Assembly: GCF_036669915.1 (NCBI RefSeq)
Contig: NC_089318.1
Span: forward strand, 6,353,349-6,417,348
DNA from: Pocillopora verrucosa
Lineage: Eukaryota > Cnidaria > Anthozoa > Scleractinia > Pocilloporidae
DNA: 64,000 nt
Direction of reading: 5' to 3'
Position 1 is the first letter of the stretch; every line of letters begins with the position of its first letter. The notes below the pieces were generated by a model, which worked only from the letters and a program-made list of their open reading frames with translations, made no database searches and was not told where the DNA came from. Shown here in pieces: positions 1 through 14,387 of the stretch. The translations under genes and the position numbers were made by a program.

Positions 1-3000
1 CTGCTGATCCCACGTGACTACCACGTGCATCCAAATGCCCAGACGTATTCCACTGCAAGACAAAGATGAACATCACCTCCTTTTGAGATGGGTGGAGTAA
101 ATATGAAGATGCTATGAAAAGTTTTCCAAAACGATCGGCTTATTCAAACAAAATCAGATAACCCTGTGAGTGTTTTGACTCATATGACAAACCATAGAAT
201 CCGAAACAAAATGAAGTTCTGCCATAGACTACTGAATGATGGTGGAATTTTCAATGAATATTGGTATGCTGTGTAAGAGTGATAATAACTATTTTTAATG
301 ACCCATTACTTTTTCACGTTCTTTAAGTTTCGTCGTTTTTAATGACGATTGATGTTGCACCCGAAAATTTGCGAAAGATCATCAGAGTCCCGCTGCGCAA
401 ATAAGAACCCTTAGCAAAGTTTACGAAGAGGAATGAACTTACCAATTAACTTACCTCCTGTGCATCACAAGAATGTCTCTTCCCAGTTCGTTTCTTAGAT
501 GGAAGAGGAGTGACTTGTGGATACCGTTGACCCAAAAAGAAAACTGATAAGGTCTGGACCAATCAGCATAGATGTAGCCCTTATTTTTTGCGGGTACTAA
601 GACCTTTACCCAGCACATAATGGTAAACGCCGAAAATTGATAGAGGGCGGTGGATGGTGTGTCGGCGTATGAACCCTTGCCATCCAGATACAAAGCAGTT
701 ACACCATCTTCAGATTTATAGGAAGCATTATTTCGCAAGCTGGGATATGAAAGTATTTATCATTAAAGATGGAGAGTTAAGAAGTAATACCACAATACGG
801 TTCAAAACTGTCAAACTGTTACTCTAATACGAATGACTGAGGTAAATTTGCAATTGTCTCTGGGGAAAAAAAGAGGAAACTTATGGAAGCTGGTAATAAA
901 TGTCAAATTCAGGAAACCATGAGCACAGGAAACATTTCATGAATATTGTTGTGTAAACAAGAAGTGACCAGTCAGCGTTAAGCCACAATTTAGAAAAAAC
1001 TCTGGTATTGCAATCACAGTTTGTCTTTGACTTACATTACATCTTTGTCAGTGCCGTCGAGGGTCCAGTTAGCAACAAGGTCTGTGACATCTAAATGATA
1101 TGAACGAATGTTTGAAAGGCTCAACATTTGACCAGTAAGATTAATTATATGACAAAGGAACTAGCTTATCTTTCTACAACAAGACTTCTTAAAAATCAAT
1201 AGGCGTAAACAGTAGTCTAAATAGGAGTGTGAAATTCATAACAGACGAAGATCGGGATACGGTATTCATGAAAATAGTGATGTTATTTGCATTGCACGAA
1301 TAGCGTTGTAAACAGCTGATTAAGGCAAATAATCTCCTCAGCCTGCGTTTTGATAATCACCTGACTCTCAAAAACATCTCAAAACAGAATTTCCGTTTTT
1401 AAAACGCCGATACTTTCAAAAAAACCTTTGGATAAAAGACAATTATTTTAGTAAAATCTTGCAATCCAATAAATTACTTTTCGCATCGATTACGAAAACA
1501 CCAAGAAATGTTCTGGTAAGATCTTCAGGAACGTCTTTCATTTATATGCCAGTGAACATCAATAAAGGTTGAGAATGGCCTAACGAATTTTGTTGATCAT
1601 TGCACTTCAAACGATCTTCCACTACAAAAGAAAAAAATCAGGAACTCTTGAAGTAAGGGCTGCGGACACTGCTTTGCTCTTCTCGATAATTCAAATCTCT
1701 TCTGTTCTTCGCACGAGTTGTAACTGCAAGGCTTCGTGACAATTTGTATATTTTAGATAGATCTTTTATCTTGTCGAACACGATGTCCAGTTATAATTAG
1801 AATATAAATGATATGCAGTTTCTTTTCTTTGAAGGTTTCAGAATTAATTGCCTAAAAGTCTTAAGTTCTTATCCGTACAGTCATCCCAACTTGCTGTTCT
1901 CACTAATAAGACTTGAAATTTTACACCACGGCAGAATGACATACTATACCCGTATTAGCACTTTTTTTGTGTTTGTTTTTTCATTTTCACTTGGGCTTTC
2001 AACACTTTTCACGTTCAGTTGCAAATCGCACTCAAGTGCTTAACACGCACGCGCGACGTTCTGACTGATGAGCACATGTTATGGTGTAACGGCGGAAGAA
2101 GAGAGGTCTTTGCGGTGCAAAATAAGTACAGATACTGTGTATAATACGCTCAAAACGCATACAAAATATGCACACAGCGTTCGCGGTAAACTCATAGTAA
2201 AAGAAGTCGAGAGTTTTCGGAACGGGTCGGTCTGCGAACCTTATAAGAGATCTCTTTACAAGCGAACATTTATGAGTGAACCTTTCATCGAGAAACATGC
2301 TATATCAACTGAGCTACCTAATGCTAATTGAGAGAAGCATAAAAGCAAATCTCATCGTGTATGTAGACGTGATCGTGAACCAAGCAGAATACCAATACGA
2401 AGTTTGAAAAGTTTAGGGAACAAGCTTAAGAGCAGAAGGGTTAGAAAATTTGTCTATGCACGTATTCTTTCATGTATACCCATGTCATCTACATTGTACT
2501 ATTATGTAAATGCTTAAAATCTATCAAATACAACGACTTTTAAGTTTAACTGTCGTGAAAGAATTCGTCAAAGTATAAGAAAGATAAAGTATCGGATCAG
2601 TCGATATTTAACATCTTTTTCTTGTACAAATTGATTTGTCCTATTGCAACTATAGATTTGGTCCTCCAATGTTTGTTGACCTAACAAAAGAATAGCAGCT
2701 CCATATGGTCAAGGTAACGAGTTAGTTTTTGGGCAGAATGCAGGACAACAATGTGTTGTAATGAGTTTGTGCTCTTTGATCTACAATAGCACACTTGGGA
2801 TCAGCTCTACAATTGATCTTATGCAAATAATGAATTTTGGAAATCAGTTTTTTCAAGTTTGTCATGATTAGTCAGACAGGCGTTGTTAAGGCAGTCAGAA
2901 TTACCAACAGCATTAAATGTGTTTGATACTGATTATCAACTGGAATACAGTGAAAGCTACTCTGGTACTGCTCACCAAGAAACTGCGATAGAGGGATATC

Positions 3001-6000
3001 AGTACTGTACCTCTTTACGAGGAGCCTTTGAGTCGTCCATATCTGAAAATTAGCTCTGGTTGTGACTTTTTGTTTTCTTTTAGTGATAAGAAAATAAGCA
3101 ATTGGTTTTCTTGCTTGGGTTGAGTGTCATCACCCCTGCACTTGGGGCTGTTTATAATTAAAAGCTATCCCACCCTGAAATCTTTTGTTAACCAAGAAAA
3201 GGAAAACATAAGGAGACAGCCTATGTGGTAAATGACTCACCCCGCTAAAACCCCTTAACCCGCAAAACAATATCTAATCAAGTTAAAACTAAAAAAAAAA
3301 AAAAAAAAATGGAAATAACGTCTAGTGATAAGTATTGAAATAATAGCCAATAATATATGGCACTACCTCCCCCCACCCCAGAAAAGGGTCTGTACACTAC
3401 ATAACAAATGCTGTTTTCAGCTCTCTGTATACATATGTGAGAAACCTGCATCTCCGACATACCAAGACAGAAAACAGTTAAAGGATAAACCAATAATTGC
3501 ATAAAGAAACTTTGACAAATGCAGGCACAAAGAAAAAAACAAAGTTTGTTTCCAACAGAAAGCCCGAGTGAACGCAAATTTGTGTCGAGGTCAAGAGGAA
3601 AATTGAAAGCAGTTGGGACCAATTTCCTTTGCTTCCAGCTAAAAAATTACGCAATAACTTCAAGATATGATAAAAAATGATAGATGAAAACAAAATTAGG
3701 AAGCAGCTAGAAATCTTCACAAATTAAAGCGTTTCATGGGACACCAATGCGCATATTATTGAACGATTATGTCAATGACAGAAATAACATTTTAACACCT
3801 TTTCAGACCGAGATAAAGGCGCGTTTCAGTTCTCCGAAAGAAACATTACGCTAACTGTCGGTTTCAATTAGAAAAAAACCGACTGTTTTTCTTTCGTAAT
3901 TTCCTTACATGCAAGCGCAAATCAATAAGTTTCTTTATGTTGGCTCTTTGACAAAAATTATCTTTAAATACGAGCCAATGTCGATTGTTATTTGCATCCA
4001 TTCATTTGCATTTCGGGTGGATTAATAACCGAAAATATAGACGAAAATAGGCATTTCACGCTGTTATCTATCCTCCGGCTTAGGTATCCAGCTGTGTATA
4101 GCAACTTTATCATGAACAATATCTTAAATTGGCTTCTAAATATATATAACCTACACAATTTTGCTCATAGGGTTAAACAAATAACCAATTTTGCACTTGC
4201 GTGACCCCAAAAAGCCATCGTGTGTTATTAAAGGTTAAAATGAATTTCACCTACGTGTATATCTTTTCGGAAATTTTTTCCCATAAGATACGGAGGGGAA
4301 TTAAAATTTTCTTGAGCTAAAGCGAATCATGTTCACGGTTGCTTATGACAACGTTGGAAAACTGGGGACATATGAAAGTTGGATTTGCGACCCAAGCCAT
4401 TACTATCACAGCTCTAGAATTAAAGATGTTTTGAAGAGACGGTCAAGCCATAATTACTTTTTCCTCGCTTGGGCTTCGATTAAAATACGAGGGAAGGGTG
4501 AAAGCAGCATTTGTGTAGGGATATTTTTGGGGCTTTTTCAGGGACAGGTTATATGCTGTTTTTACACCATAGCAACGCTATTATCATGGCAATTCTTGTC
4601 TTTTGATACAAAGAGAAAATTATCAGGAATTGATTTTATATTCATATATCTACAGTCTATTTCCAAACGATTTGAACAATATTCTTGCAAAAACCTTCAA
4701 ATGCCTGATTGTCAGTTGTAATCTCTTTCGCTCTCATATCAATTTCTAAAAATCCACTTAACATGGAAAGTATATATCCCTTTTAAGGAGAGGACACTGA
4801 AAGCTACTTAACAACGTAATTTAGAGCACTATTCAATACCTTTTCAAGTAAGGAAAAAGATGAACATCACATGTCTGAATTAGAGCTTTCTCATTTCTCC
4901 TTAGATCAGTTACAATTACATTACCTGGACACTTCGTTTTCCCCGAGATAGCGGGATAAGTTAATGTCAAAGAAAAATAAGTGCAGACCCAGAGGTGGTT
5001 CATGGTGGCAAGACAAGTAAACTGCGCTGCAAAAATTTTTATTTTTGAATTTATAACGTGCATCATTACCGAATGACAGCAATGGGCACGCTTTGATTGG
5101 CTAACCACTGACATCTCATCTACCTAATAACAAAAGAGCTGGAATTCTTTATCTTTTTGTATGTTTGCCTGTCCATTTCTTTTTCGTTTTGGCTCACCGA
5201 ATTGAACGATGAATTATGGATGTACTCTTTCTCATATGAAGCTACCCCGTTGAAAACGGAAAACAACATCGCATTTTGGCTTTGAAATTCTTCCTACTTC
5301 CTCCAAGGTAATTTACAAAGTTGCCGCCCTGAAGCAACACGTACGAGTCAAAAAACAGCGGTGTGTTAGCCAAGAATATTTGTAAGTTTTCCAAATTACC
5401 TATCTCGCAATGTTAGTTGTTACCCGTGTCACTCATTTGTGTTTGTGTGTAAACGTTCTCTGGTTTGGTACTTACTGAGGTGATAATACTTTTTTTTCAT
5501 CTTAAAGCTGTTATTATTGAGTTTTTATCATAAATGATGTTGTATTCTCTGTAATAGCGGGTTGTGAAGCAGGATGAGTAATTTTTCTTGTTATAGTTTA
5601 ATAACTTCATCCGTGAATGATCAAACTAATGGAACACAAACACTACCTATAATCAAAGTATGCATAAATCGACAAAGCAATTTCCGGTCTGAGAAAACAT
5701 TTCTTGTTAGTTAGGGAAACTTTCGAAAGCAAAATCTTAGGCAGTTTTTAAACTCAATTCTTGAATCTGTGTAACTAAACAGAGTCACGAAGAACTACTA
5801 ATTATTATTCAGAACAATCAATTCAGCTTAAAAACATTAAAACTGTCTCCATAGCTATTCACACGCCTGTTCGATGTTAAAGCTAATTACGTTTTCAGAC
5901 TCTGCCACTAAACATTAAAAAAAACATTTTAACAGAACTTAACCTAAAGATGACAAAAAAGATAACGCTTCCTTTTAAAAAAACATCAAAAAGTGATGGC

Positions 6001-9000
6001 CAACACCATCATCGAAAAGCCATAAGGCCTCGAGAAGACGGGGTGGCTTTGAGAACACTACTTGATGCTCCAGCTGATCTTGTTGCTGTATTTAACGCAG
6101 CAGTTGTTGACGTTGTGTTATCTGGTGCGGTTGCTGTTGATGTTGCTGAGACACGTGAAACAGCCGATTGCGTTGTTGAATCTGATACAGCAATCGAAAT
6201 ACTTGGTGTAGCAGCTGATGGTTTTGTTGAACTTGATGCAGCAAATGCTTGTGTTGTTTTTTCTGGCACAACAGTGGTTGGTGTTCTTGAATCTGATGGC
6301 AGAGGAGCTGGTGTCGTTCGTGCTCTTGAATCTGATGAAACAGATGTTAGTAATACTGTTGATGATACACCGACTGATGGTGTCGTTGAATCAACTGGAA
6401 AAGATGTTGGCGTTGATATTTTAGGCAAATCAAGCGGAGTTGTCATGGAATCCGATGTAGGAGATGTTGATGTTGTTATTGTTGTTGTTGTTTCTGAAAC
6501 GACAGACGATGATATCGATGTGACTGAGTCCGACAGAAGAGGTGTTATTGATGTCGCATTTATCATAACAGTTGGTGAGGCTGTTGAATCCACTTGAGCA
6601 GACATTGCAGTTGTTTCTGGCACAACCAGTGATGTTGTTGTTGAACTTGATGTAGTAGATATTAATGTCGTTGTCTCTGGCACAACAGTTGATTTTGCTT
6701 TTGACTCCGGAAGAAAAGTTACTGTCATTGATGTTTCTGGCACCACAGCTGATGGAGTTGTTGAATCTAATGGAACTGGTTTTGATATTGTTGAATTTGG
6801 AACAACAGCCGAGGATGTTACTGAACCTGACGGAACAGATGTTTGTTTTGATGAGGCAAACGTTGGTGTTGCTGTGGCTAGCAGATTAGTTGATGCTGTT
6901 GAATCTTCTGGAACAGATATTGGTGTTGCCATTTTTGGCACAATAACTGATGATGTCATTGAACGGGATGGGGCAGATGGTAGCATTGTTTTTTGTAGCA
7001 CAACAGGTGATGATGTCATTGAATCTGATGGAACAGCCACTAAAGTTGTTGTTTTTGACAGAAAAGATGATGTTGGTGATGAATCCAATAAAACAGATGT
7101 TTGTGTGGTTATTTCTGAAAAAACTGATAATTGTGCCGATGAATCAACTAGAGCAGATATTGGTGTTGTTGTTTCTGAAGTAACAGGTGACTTTGTTGAT
7201 GACTCAACTGGAAAAGATGATCCTGTCGTTGTTTCTGTCACCACAGCTGACGGTGTTGTTATTTTTAAAACAGCAAGAGATGTTGTTTTTGAATCAACTG
7301 GAACGGATATTGGTGTGGTTTTTTGTGTAACTAAAGGTGATGGAGTAGTTGAATTTGATGGAATATGTGTCGACGTTTTTGTTTCTGACACCGCAGCTGA
7401 TGGCGTTGTTGAGTCTTTGACAGACTTTGGTGTTATTGTACCTGTCATCATGGCGGATGATGTTGTTGAAACAACTGGGATTGGTGATGCTGTTGTTTCT
7501 GGCACTGCAGGTGATGGTGAAGTTGAATTTGATGGAACAGATGTTTGTGTTTTGATTTTTGAAACGTTCATCAGTATTGTTGAATTTACAGAAAGGGATG
7601 TTAGAGTTGTTGTTGAAGGAGTTGTCGAATCTGGTTGTGTAAATGATGGGGTCATTGTTCCTGAAGCCACAGCTAATGGTGATGTTGAATTGGATGTTTG
7701 TCTTGTTGTTTGTTGCTTGACAGAAGGATTATTTGTTGACGTTGTTGAACCAGGCACAATAGCCGAAATTGTTGTTGAATTAATTGGTAGAGGTATTGGT
7801 GTTGTTGTTCCTGGCAAAACAGGTGGTGATGTAGTTGCGTCATCTGAACCAGATGTTGACGTTGTTATGTTAGGCATAACAGCTGATGGTGTTGTTGAGG
7901 CTGCTGGAACAGAGGTCAGTGTTGCAACTTTTGGTACAACAGTTGAAGGTGTTGTTGAATTTACTTGAACAGAAGTTGAGATTGATGTTTCCGGCACGGC
8001 AGGTGATTGTGTTTTAGCCACAGCTAATGGTGATGTTGAATTGGATGTTTGTCTTGTTGTTTGTTGCTTGACAGAAGGATTATTTGTTGATGTTGTTGAA
8101 CCAGGCACAATAGCCGAAATTGTTGTTGAATTGATTGGTAGAGGTATTGGTGTTGTTGTTCCTGGCAAAACAGGTGGTGATGTAGTTGCGTCATCTGAAC
8201 CAGATGTTGACGTTGTTATGTTAGGCATAACAGCTGATGGTGTTGTTGAGGCTGCTGGAACAGAGGTCAGTGTTGCAACTTTTGGTACAACAGTTGAAGG
8301 TGTTGTTGAATTTACTTGAACAGAAGTTGAGATTGATGTATCCGGAGCGGCAGGTGATTGTGTTTTGGCCACAGCTAATGGTGATGTTGAATTGGATGTT
8401 TGTCTTGTTGTTTGTTGCTCGACAGAAGGATTATTTGTTGACGTTGTTGAACCAGGCACAATAGCCGAAATTGTTGTTGAATTAATTGGTAGAGGTATTG
8501 GTGTTGTTGTTCCTGGCAAAACAGGTGGTGATGTAGTTGCGTCATCTGGACCAGAAGTTGACGTTGTTATGTTAGGCATAACAGCTGATGGTGTTGTTGA
8601 GGCTGCTGGAACAGAGGTCAGTGTTGCAACTTTTGGTACAACAGTTGAAGGTGTTGTTGAATTTACTTGAACAGAAGTTGAGATTGATGTATCCGGCACG
8701 GCAGGTGATTGTGTTTTTGAATCAGAAATAATGTAGGTTGTTGTTGCTGCTGAAGTTGTCGGGTCAAGTGATGGTGTTGCTGAATCTACTGGGGCAGATG
8801 TTTGTGATGTGCTTTCTTGCACAACAGGTGATGGTGTTGTCGAATCAACAGGAGAAGATGTTGGTTTTTTTATTTCTGGCACAACAGTTGATGTTGTTAA
8901 ACCCACTGTAGCAGATGTGGATATTGTTCTTTCTAGCACAACAGCTGATGATGTTGTTGAATTAACTGAAGCAGGTGTTGTTGATCTTGTTTCTGACGCA

Positions 9001-10776
9001 GCAGGTAATGGTGTCGTTGAATCTAATGGAACGCTTGTCGGCACAGCTGATGGTGTGGTACCCGAAGGCACAGATGTTGGTGTTGTCGTCTTTGGCACAA
9101 CATCAGATAATATTGTTGAAGCTGATGAACCTTGTCTTGGTGTGGCTGTTCTTGATAGATAAGGTGATACTGTCTCTGTATTTATTTAAAAAAATGTAGA
9201 TGGTTGTTTTATTTAAGAGAGCGGTTGATTATGTTAGTGTTTTCGGTAGGAGAGGTGAGGGTGAAGCATTTTTCAAAATAGTATATTGCGTTATTTCAAC
9301 CTGAAAGGACATTTTACGTTGGTTTATTTGTCGTTAACGGTGTTCCATTTGTTGTGGTTTTTGTTTAGCGATTATTTTGTTGTCTGTGATGTACTACCTC
9401 GGTCAGAAATATTGAATAAGCCGGATTGATACGGAGATGGAATATTCCTAAGCAAGTGTTCAAAATTAAAGTGAAATAGATGTATCTTTCTTAGTTTAGC
9501 AAGAAAACACAACAGCGTTTCTGAATCAGTTCATTAGAAAAACGACAGGCCTGAGAAGCCACCTTGTCCCTTTTCGGCTTTAATCTTAGGTTTAAGTAAA
9601 TGTTGTTCAACTCTATGAGATGTCTACTCCTTTCCTAGGGAAGTTACCAAAAATATATACTTTGCAAATATCAGTGCTGGAAGTTAATGTTGATCCTCTG
9701 ATATTAAGAGTCACTTCTTTCACACATAACAAAAATACGAAGGGCCGAAATTCATGCCCTTTTCAATATGATCTGCCGAAAATGTCCAATATAACAATTT
9801 GCATTGATTTACTTATTTATTTTTTATATCTATCATTCTCAAATCAAGATCGTCATAGTGCATTATTCGAGTTTCGTGTTGTTTGCAATCAAAACAACCT
9901 AGCAGTCGCCAATATCAATATCATCATTCTTGAGTTATGACTTGGGTTTTTACTCAGAGCTATCAGTTAGGACAACCACGCCTTGATATTTTACAATATT
10001 TCTGAAATAAAAGGTTACAAATCTACTTTCATGGAATCGATCGCTTAACTCGACAAAAGCAAAGTCTTTATATATCTAAAGAATGATCTGGGCGATCCCT
10101 ACAGTTCCACAGTGAGAATGATTATAATTGTTATCCAGGACAAGGAAAGCGGAAGAAACGGTAAAATGAAGGGTTGAACAGTTTTTAAAAACATTGAACT
10201 ACCTCATGATTAATTTGGATTTCATAATCTTCAAAATGTTAGCTATAGAATAATTAACCCACCGAAGTAAACATCTTAAGAACAAAGCCAAAAAAAGGCT
10301 ACGAATTCGTAGGTTGAATCGTGATTTTAATATTCTATATGGAAAAAAATAATTTGGTTTCCAAATACTCAGACTCTGTGGAAATGCTATCTAGTTATAC
10401 TAAGTTACCTTCGGTGACTAGGTATTCTAAAGGTCTTAAGTTGGAGTAATGTGTAAGGTGTAAGTTTGAAACATAAAAAATACCAACTCAACGTCAAATA
10501 TACCCACGGAATATACCACGTGGAAAATCGTGCATTTTCACTAAAAATAAAGAATGAAATAAAACTTTTCATCATTCTCGGACGAGCTCCTTTTTCCAAC
10601 AAGCACATTCTATTTTGTTTTTTTAATTATTGATAGGTTATGATGTTACGTAATGCAAAACGAAGTTCTTCTTTTCACGGCGTTATCAATTACTTTCACT
10701 TACCTATCTGAGCCCAGGATTGCGTTGATAAAAATGCTATCTGTAAAGCCACTACAAACAGAAGATCGAAACGCAT
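1..10776 (-). CDS. Secreted mucin-like protein with LamG domain (3' end outside window)
   Basis: Model of five exons on the minus strand: 10776-10704, 9175-6062, 1090-1036, 739-455 and 52-1, continuing past the left edge. Exon 1 starts at an ATG and encodes a 24-residue signal peptide (MRFDLLFVVALQ...) ending at GTAAGT in phase 1. Exon 2 joins in phase and encodes about 1,038 residues rich in Ser, Thr, Pro and Val, a mucin-type O-glycosylation domain. The last three exons join in phase and give a LamG/concanavalin-A-like fold (NWTLDGTDKDV, ALYLDGKGSYADTP, FTIMCWVKV, then IWMHVVVTWD). The weakest joint is exon 2 to exon 3: the donor CAA/GTAGTG is only fair and the 4.97 kb intron could hide another exon. 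Likely an extracellular or mucus/matrix glycoprotein; ligand unknown. Confidence 0.72.
1091..6061. other. Long intron or gap with no supported gene
   Basis: This lies between the proposed mucin exon and the first LamG exon. Open frames on both strands are short, lack domain signatures and lack good splice partners. A small hairpin near 3858-3884 (GTCGGTTTC paired with an AAACCGAC arm) is visible. A missed small exon of the mucin-LamG gene cannot be excluded. Confidence 0.5.
7665..8717 (-). repeat. Three tandem 351 bp (117-residue) coding repeats in the mucin exon
   Basis: Three head-to-tail units of exactly 351 bp lie at 8717-8367, 8366-8016 and 8015-7665, in frame with the Ser/Thr/Pro-rich exon. 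Each begins with Lys-Thr-Gln-Ser-Pro-Ala and ends with Ser-Pro-Leu-Ala-Val-Ala. They differ by only a few residues, for example Pro/Ser in the SG[PS]DD segment and Glu/Lys before QQTT. The near identity points to recent unequal exchange or gene conversion, while the rest of the exon is an older and more diverged version of the same roughly 20-residue motif. Confidence 0.9.
9176..10703. other. Intron 1 of the mucin-LamG gene
   Basis: The acceptor at its end (AAATAAATACAG before position 9175) and the donor GTAAGT at 10703 are both visible on the minus strand. No other coding sequence or recognisable repeat was found in it. Confidence 0.6.
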
Positions 10777-11493
10777 TATGAAAATGTTTAAGGCTCCTTA
10801 AGCCTTGCGGCCGGGGTAAAAAATTTCTTATTTGAAATGTCTGAAAAATAGCTTTAGGAATTCATAAAGCTGTTGTTCTCATCAAAGCTAACCCTATAGT
10901 GTCACCCACTTCTCTTACCATTAGCCTTTTTATAACGTTGTTTTTGCGTGCACGGATCTGGTCGCATATATCGGTTTGTTTGTAACTTCCATGGTAATTT
11001 ACCTTGTTTTCATTGAGTGCTGCTCTGTATTATTTACAGCATCAAGTGGATATTGTATTCCTGGTTGTTAATTGTATATCAGTGTATTTTCTGTTTAATA
11101 TTATGAACGCGAATCGACTGTAAATGAAAAGTGATTTTCTCTTGTTGTGTTTGGTCGACTAAAAAGATACCAACATTGTCCAAAAGCACACAGGTTTTCT
11201 AGCTCTTCAAGGTTTAACTGAGTGCCATATGGCGCGCTTGTATCCAGTACATCACGGTTACTCATGGTGTAGTCTGTGCTCCAGTATTAATGTCTAATGG
11301 TTATAAAGGGTCGACTGAGTTTGATATTGTTGTGTCCCGCATTCTTCGCGGTTTTCTTTAATATAATCTCGTAAGCCACTTTAAAGATTCATCTACTATT
11401 GCCAATTGTATTTGAAATCGTATATCTAAAACCAGTATTACAAAAACTTACTCTCCAAAATAGTATTCATCTTTACAGTGAGAGGTAGGAGTG

Positions 11494-12160
11494 ATGCTAC
11501 CACTTCCATGCATAACTCACGTCTATTAATAGATGAGCTCAAGTTTCTAAAAGCTAAAAGTACATGGAAATTAAGAGCCAATATACAGCGATGAAATACA
11601 GACAAGCTATGACTGATGCAATGAGCTAGAGAAAATAACTTTGAGGCTATGTGTCATAATTATGTCTGAAGTACAAGGACAGACGTTATAAAATTACTCA
11701 AAAGGTATAGGCTGAGACATCACTGTTAAATGTTCCAAAAATTTTATTCCTGCTATTAAAAAAAAAAAAAATTCATATTTGCGCGTTTTTACCCCGGATT
11801 AGTAAAGATTAAAATTATCCCAAATTTCCAATTTTCCGCCAGGCACAAGTTATCGTTTCCACGCATGGCTCACGTATAATAATAAATGAGCTAAAGTTTC
11901 TAAAGCCAATTGAATGACAATATACATCGGTGACATGTAGACAAGACATGACTAGTACAATGACCGAGAGAATACAAATTTCAGCCAACTACAATACCTA
12001 TATCTGGTGCACGGAAACAGAGATTTAAGTATAGTCAAATGGTATAGGCTGGGACAACGTTCTAAATGTTCCAAAAATTTCATTCTTGTAAATAAGTCCA
12101 CTGCACTGCCCCAAATTTCAGTTTTCCACCAGGCACAAGCGAAAGAGAAAGTGGAAGTGA
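11494..12160. repeat. Diverged direct duplication, unit about 340-350 bp
   Basis: Matching blocks recur in the same order. ATGCATAACTCACGT near 11507 matches GCATGGCTCACGT near 11862. The GGTATAGGCTG blocks near 11703 and 12041 are each followed by a similar TTCCAAAAATTT stretch. Offsets of about 338-353 bp reflect indels. It looks like an old tandem duplication of non-coding DNA. Confidence 0.6.
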
Positions 12161-14387
12161 TTGTTGATACATGTATCAGAATAATTGTAAAGTTTGAAAA
12201 AAAAAATTGAGCCAATTTGTCTAAGTTCGTTTTTGGAGCACAAAAAGTAGCGATGGATCTGTCGTTAAATAGAATAATAATACTAGTGAAAAAATTTGTT
12301 GCTCAAAGATAAAACACAACGACCAAAAGGTCTATTTTCTACCACCTGGTTTTCTCAGTGTGATTTATGACAAACAACATTCACTCGTCATGCAGAGCAT
12401 TGAGACGTACGGTATTCCAGGGGGGTCAAGTATGGGGCCTTCCCAAGAGACCAGCCTTATCAGTAATTATCATCTGTTACCAAGATTATTGTCATAGCAA
12501 CCATTAGATCTCATTACAACCAGAGCATAAAAAAAAACACGAGGAAAGAGGGAAGGGGGGGAAATTGGTAATAATCTTCAGGGTCCACCCCACCCCACCC
12601 CCCTCCCCCACCCATCCTGTTCTACTACACGATTAAGACATCAATCTTAAAGTTTCTTTACAAGAAGACAAATTTATTACTGTTGAAGCTAATTCCTTTA
12701 TGTCTACAAGTTTTCCTTTGATTTTTCAAAGCTAAAACAATCCCAAATGTATGTAACTGTTGGTACAATAAATCTATGAAAGCTTTCCTTTGAGGAATTC
12801 AAGTACACAAACACTATCTGAGTCCGATATAGCTTATATTTACTCCAATAAAATAGAAATACAAAATAACAAAACTCCCAAAACAGGTCTAGACAGATAT
12901 ATTCTAGCCCAAGCCAAATAAGAACTAACATTTCAACACTTTCTTAGGTTGATTTTCACTTGTCACAAGAGGTCTAATAGTCTGTCTCCTATCAGGAAGA
13001 ATCAGTTTTCTTACTCCTGCTCAGATTAAATGTATTCAAAATGCAGGAAGTACTGAATATTGCATTCAATCATACGAGAGAACAAACCTACCGGTAGTTA
13101 TGTTGTTATCAAAAACAGGCAAAGCACGCAAATCCCAAGCAAATGCTCCAGAAAGGTGAACTTTGACTTTCCATTTTCAGAAAAAAGTAAAGTCCAGTTT
13201 ATGAAATTCCTTTCAACACTCCACCCTTCACTCTCTATATATTTTGTTTTGTTGCTTTTCGTGACAGATGTTAGCACCTCTAATTAAGGTAGCGTCCCTA
13301 GTTACATGTAATAAGAGGCACAAGCCAGTGCCATATGTTTTTTTTCCTTACCTTATGGGACACACAGTGTATTCTGCTACAAATGCTCCTCCCAACTCAA
13401 GTATGGAGAGTTTACTTAAGGATTACCTTGAGAATGCCAGACTTACTTGGCAGTACCTTCAAATGAAGCATTACATATTATAGAGACATCACTCTTTAGG
13501 TAACCATGTAATATTGATTTATCTTTCCTGTGCTAATACGACATTGCTAAGTGTTTTAGCTGTGTCAGTCACTTCCTACACCTGACAAAGGGCTTCCCCC
13601 TTGAAACTTCAGCTTTTGAGACTCTTTACAGTGGCAAACAACTTACATTATGATACATAAATTTTAAATAAAAGCAAATTATTTTAGTGTATCCCCATTG
13701 ACACAGAATCACAGTTTCTTTAGAAACTTAGCCTCTTTGCTCATCATTATGGTCTTGGCAATTATATATGCTATCACTGTATCTATGCATGCTATTTAAC
13801 AATCACAGCATCTTTAGAAACAACTAAGTACCTTATTTTTCGTCACATAGTAAAAGTTTATGTAACGTCTTAATGCAATTAATCATGCCTTTCCTGGTGA
13901 TAATATTCAAGTGAACCAGGAGTCTGCATCTTTATATCATGCAGAATACAAAAAAATTCAACCACACAACAAAGTAAAAGGCATTTTTAAAGTATCGTTA
14001 AAAAAATGTGATTAATATTCAAAGTTACATGGATACACAAGAAAAGACCAAACTTGAGTATGGAAATCTTGGAAACAGTCACTCAAAGCTACTAGGGTTT
14101 CCTGAGGATTTTCACTTATCTAACATAAGCCTCATTAACTCCTGTTACATGAACTCTTCACACCTTAACATCAGTTTGCATCTTCTCCATACTGTTTTCT
14201 AAAAATTTTTCTAAGGAGCTGCTGAGGAGAATTTGTTTTAACAATCAAGAGCTTCTCAAGTTGATGATCACTTCCTTTATCCATGTAAACTTAATGCTTG
14301 ATTCGGGGGTGACATTCTAAAGAGAAGTAAACTACCAGTCAATTTTCAAGGTTAAAGGGTAAAAATATTTTTTATTTCCCTTAGTAG

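Noticed and set aside
4329-4721. 130-codon open frame on the plus strand
   Set aside because: No domain, no signal peptide, no plausible splice partners, and it is in AT-rich intronic sequence.
5950-6597. Open frame of 215 codons on the plus strand
   Set aside because: Same cause: antisense of the Ser/Thr/Pro-rich exon, with biased composition and no domain.
6874-7968. Long open frame of 364 codons on the plus strand opposite the mucin exon
   Set aside because: It is antisense to the PTS repeats, low complexity (Val/Asp/Gly-rich) and arises because ACA/ACT/TCT-type codons give no stops in reverse. The sense frame has a signal peptide and LamG exons in phase.
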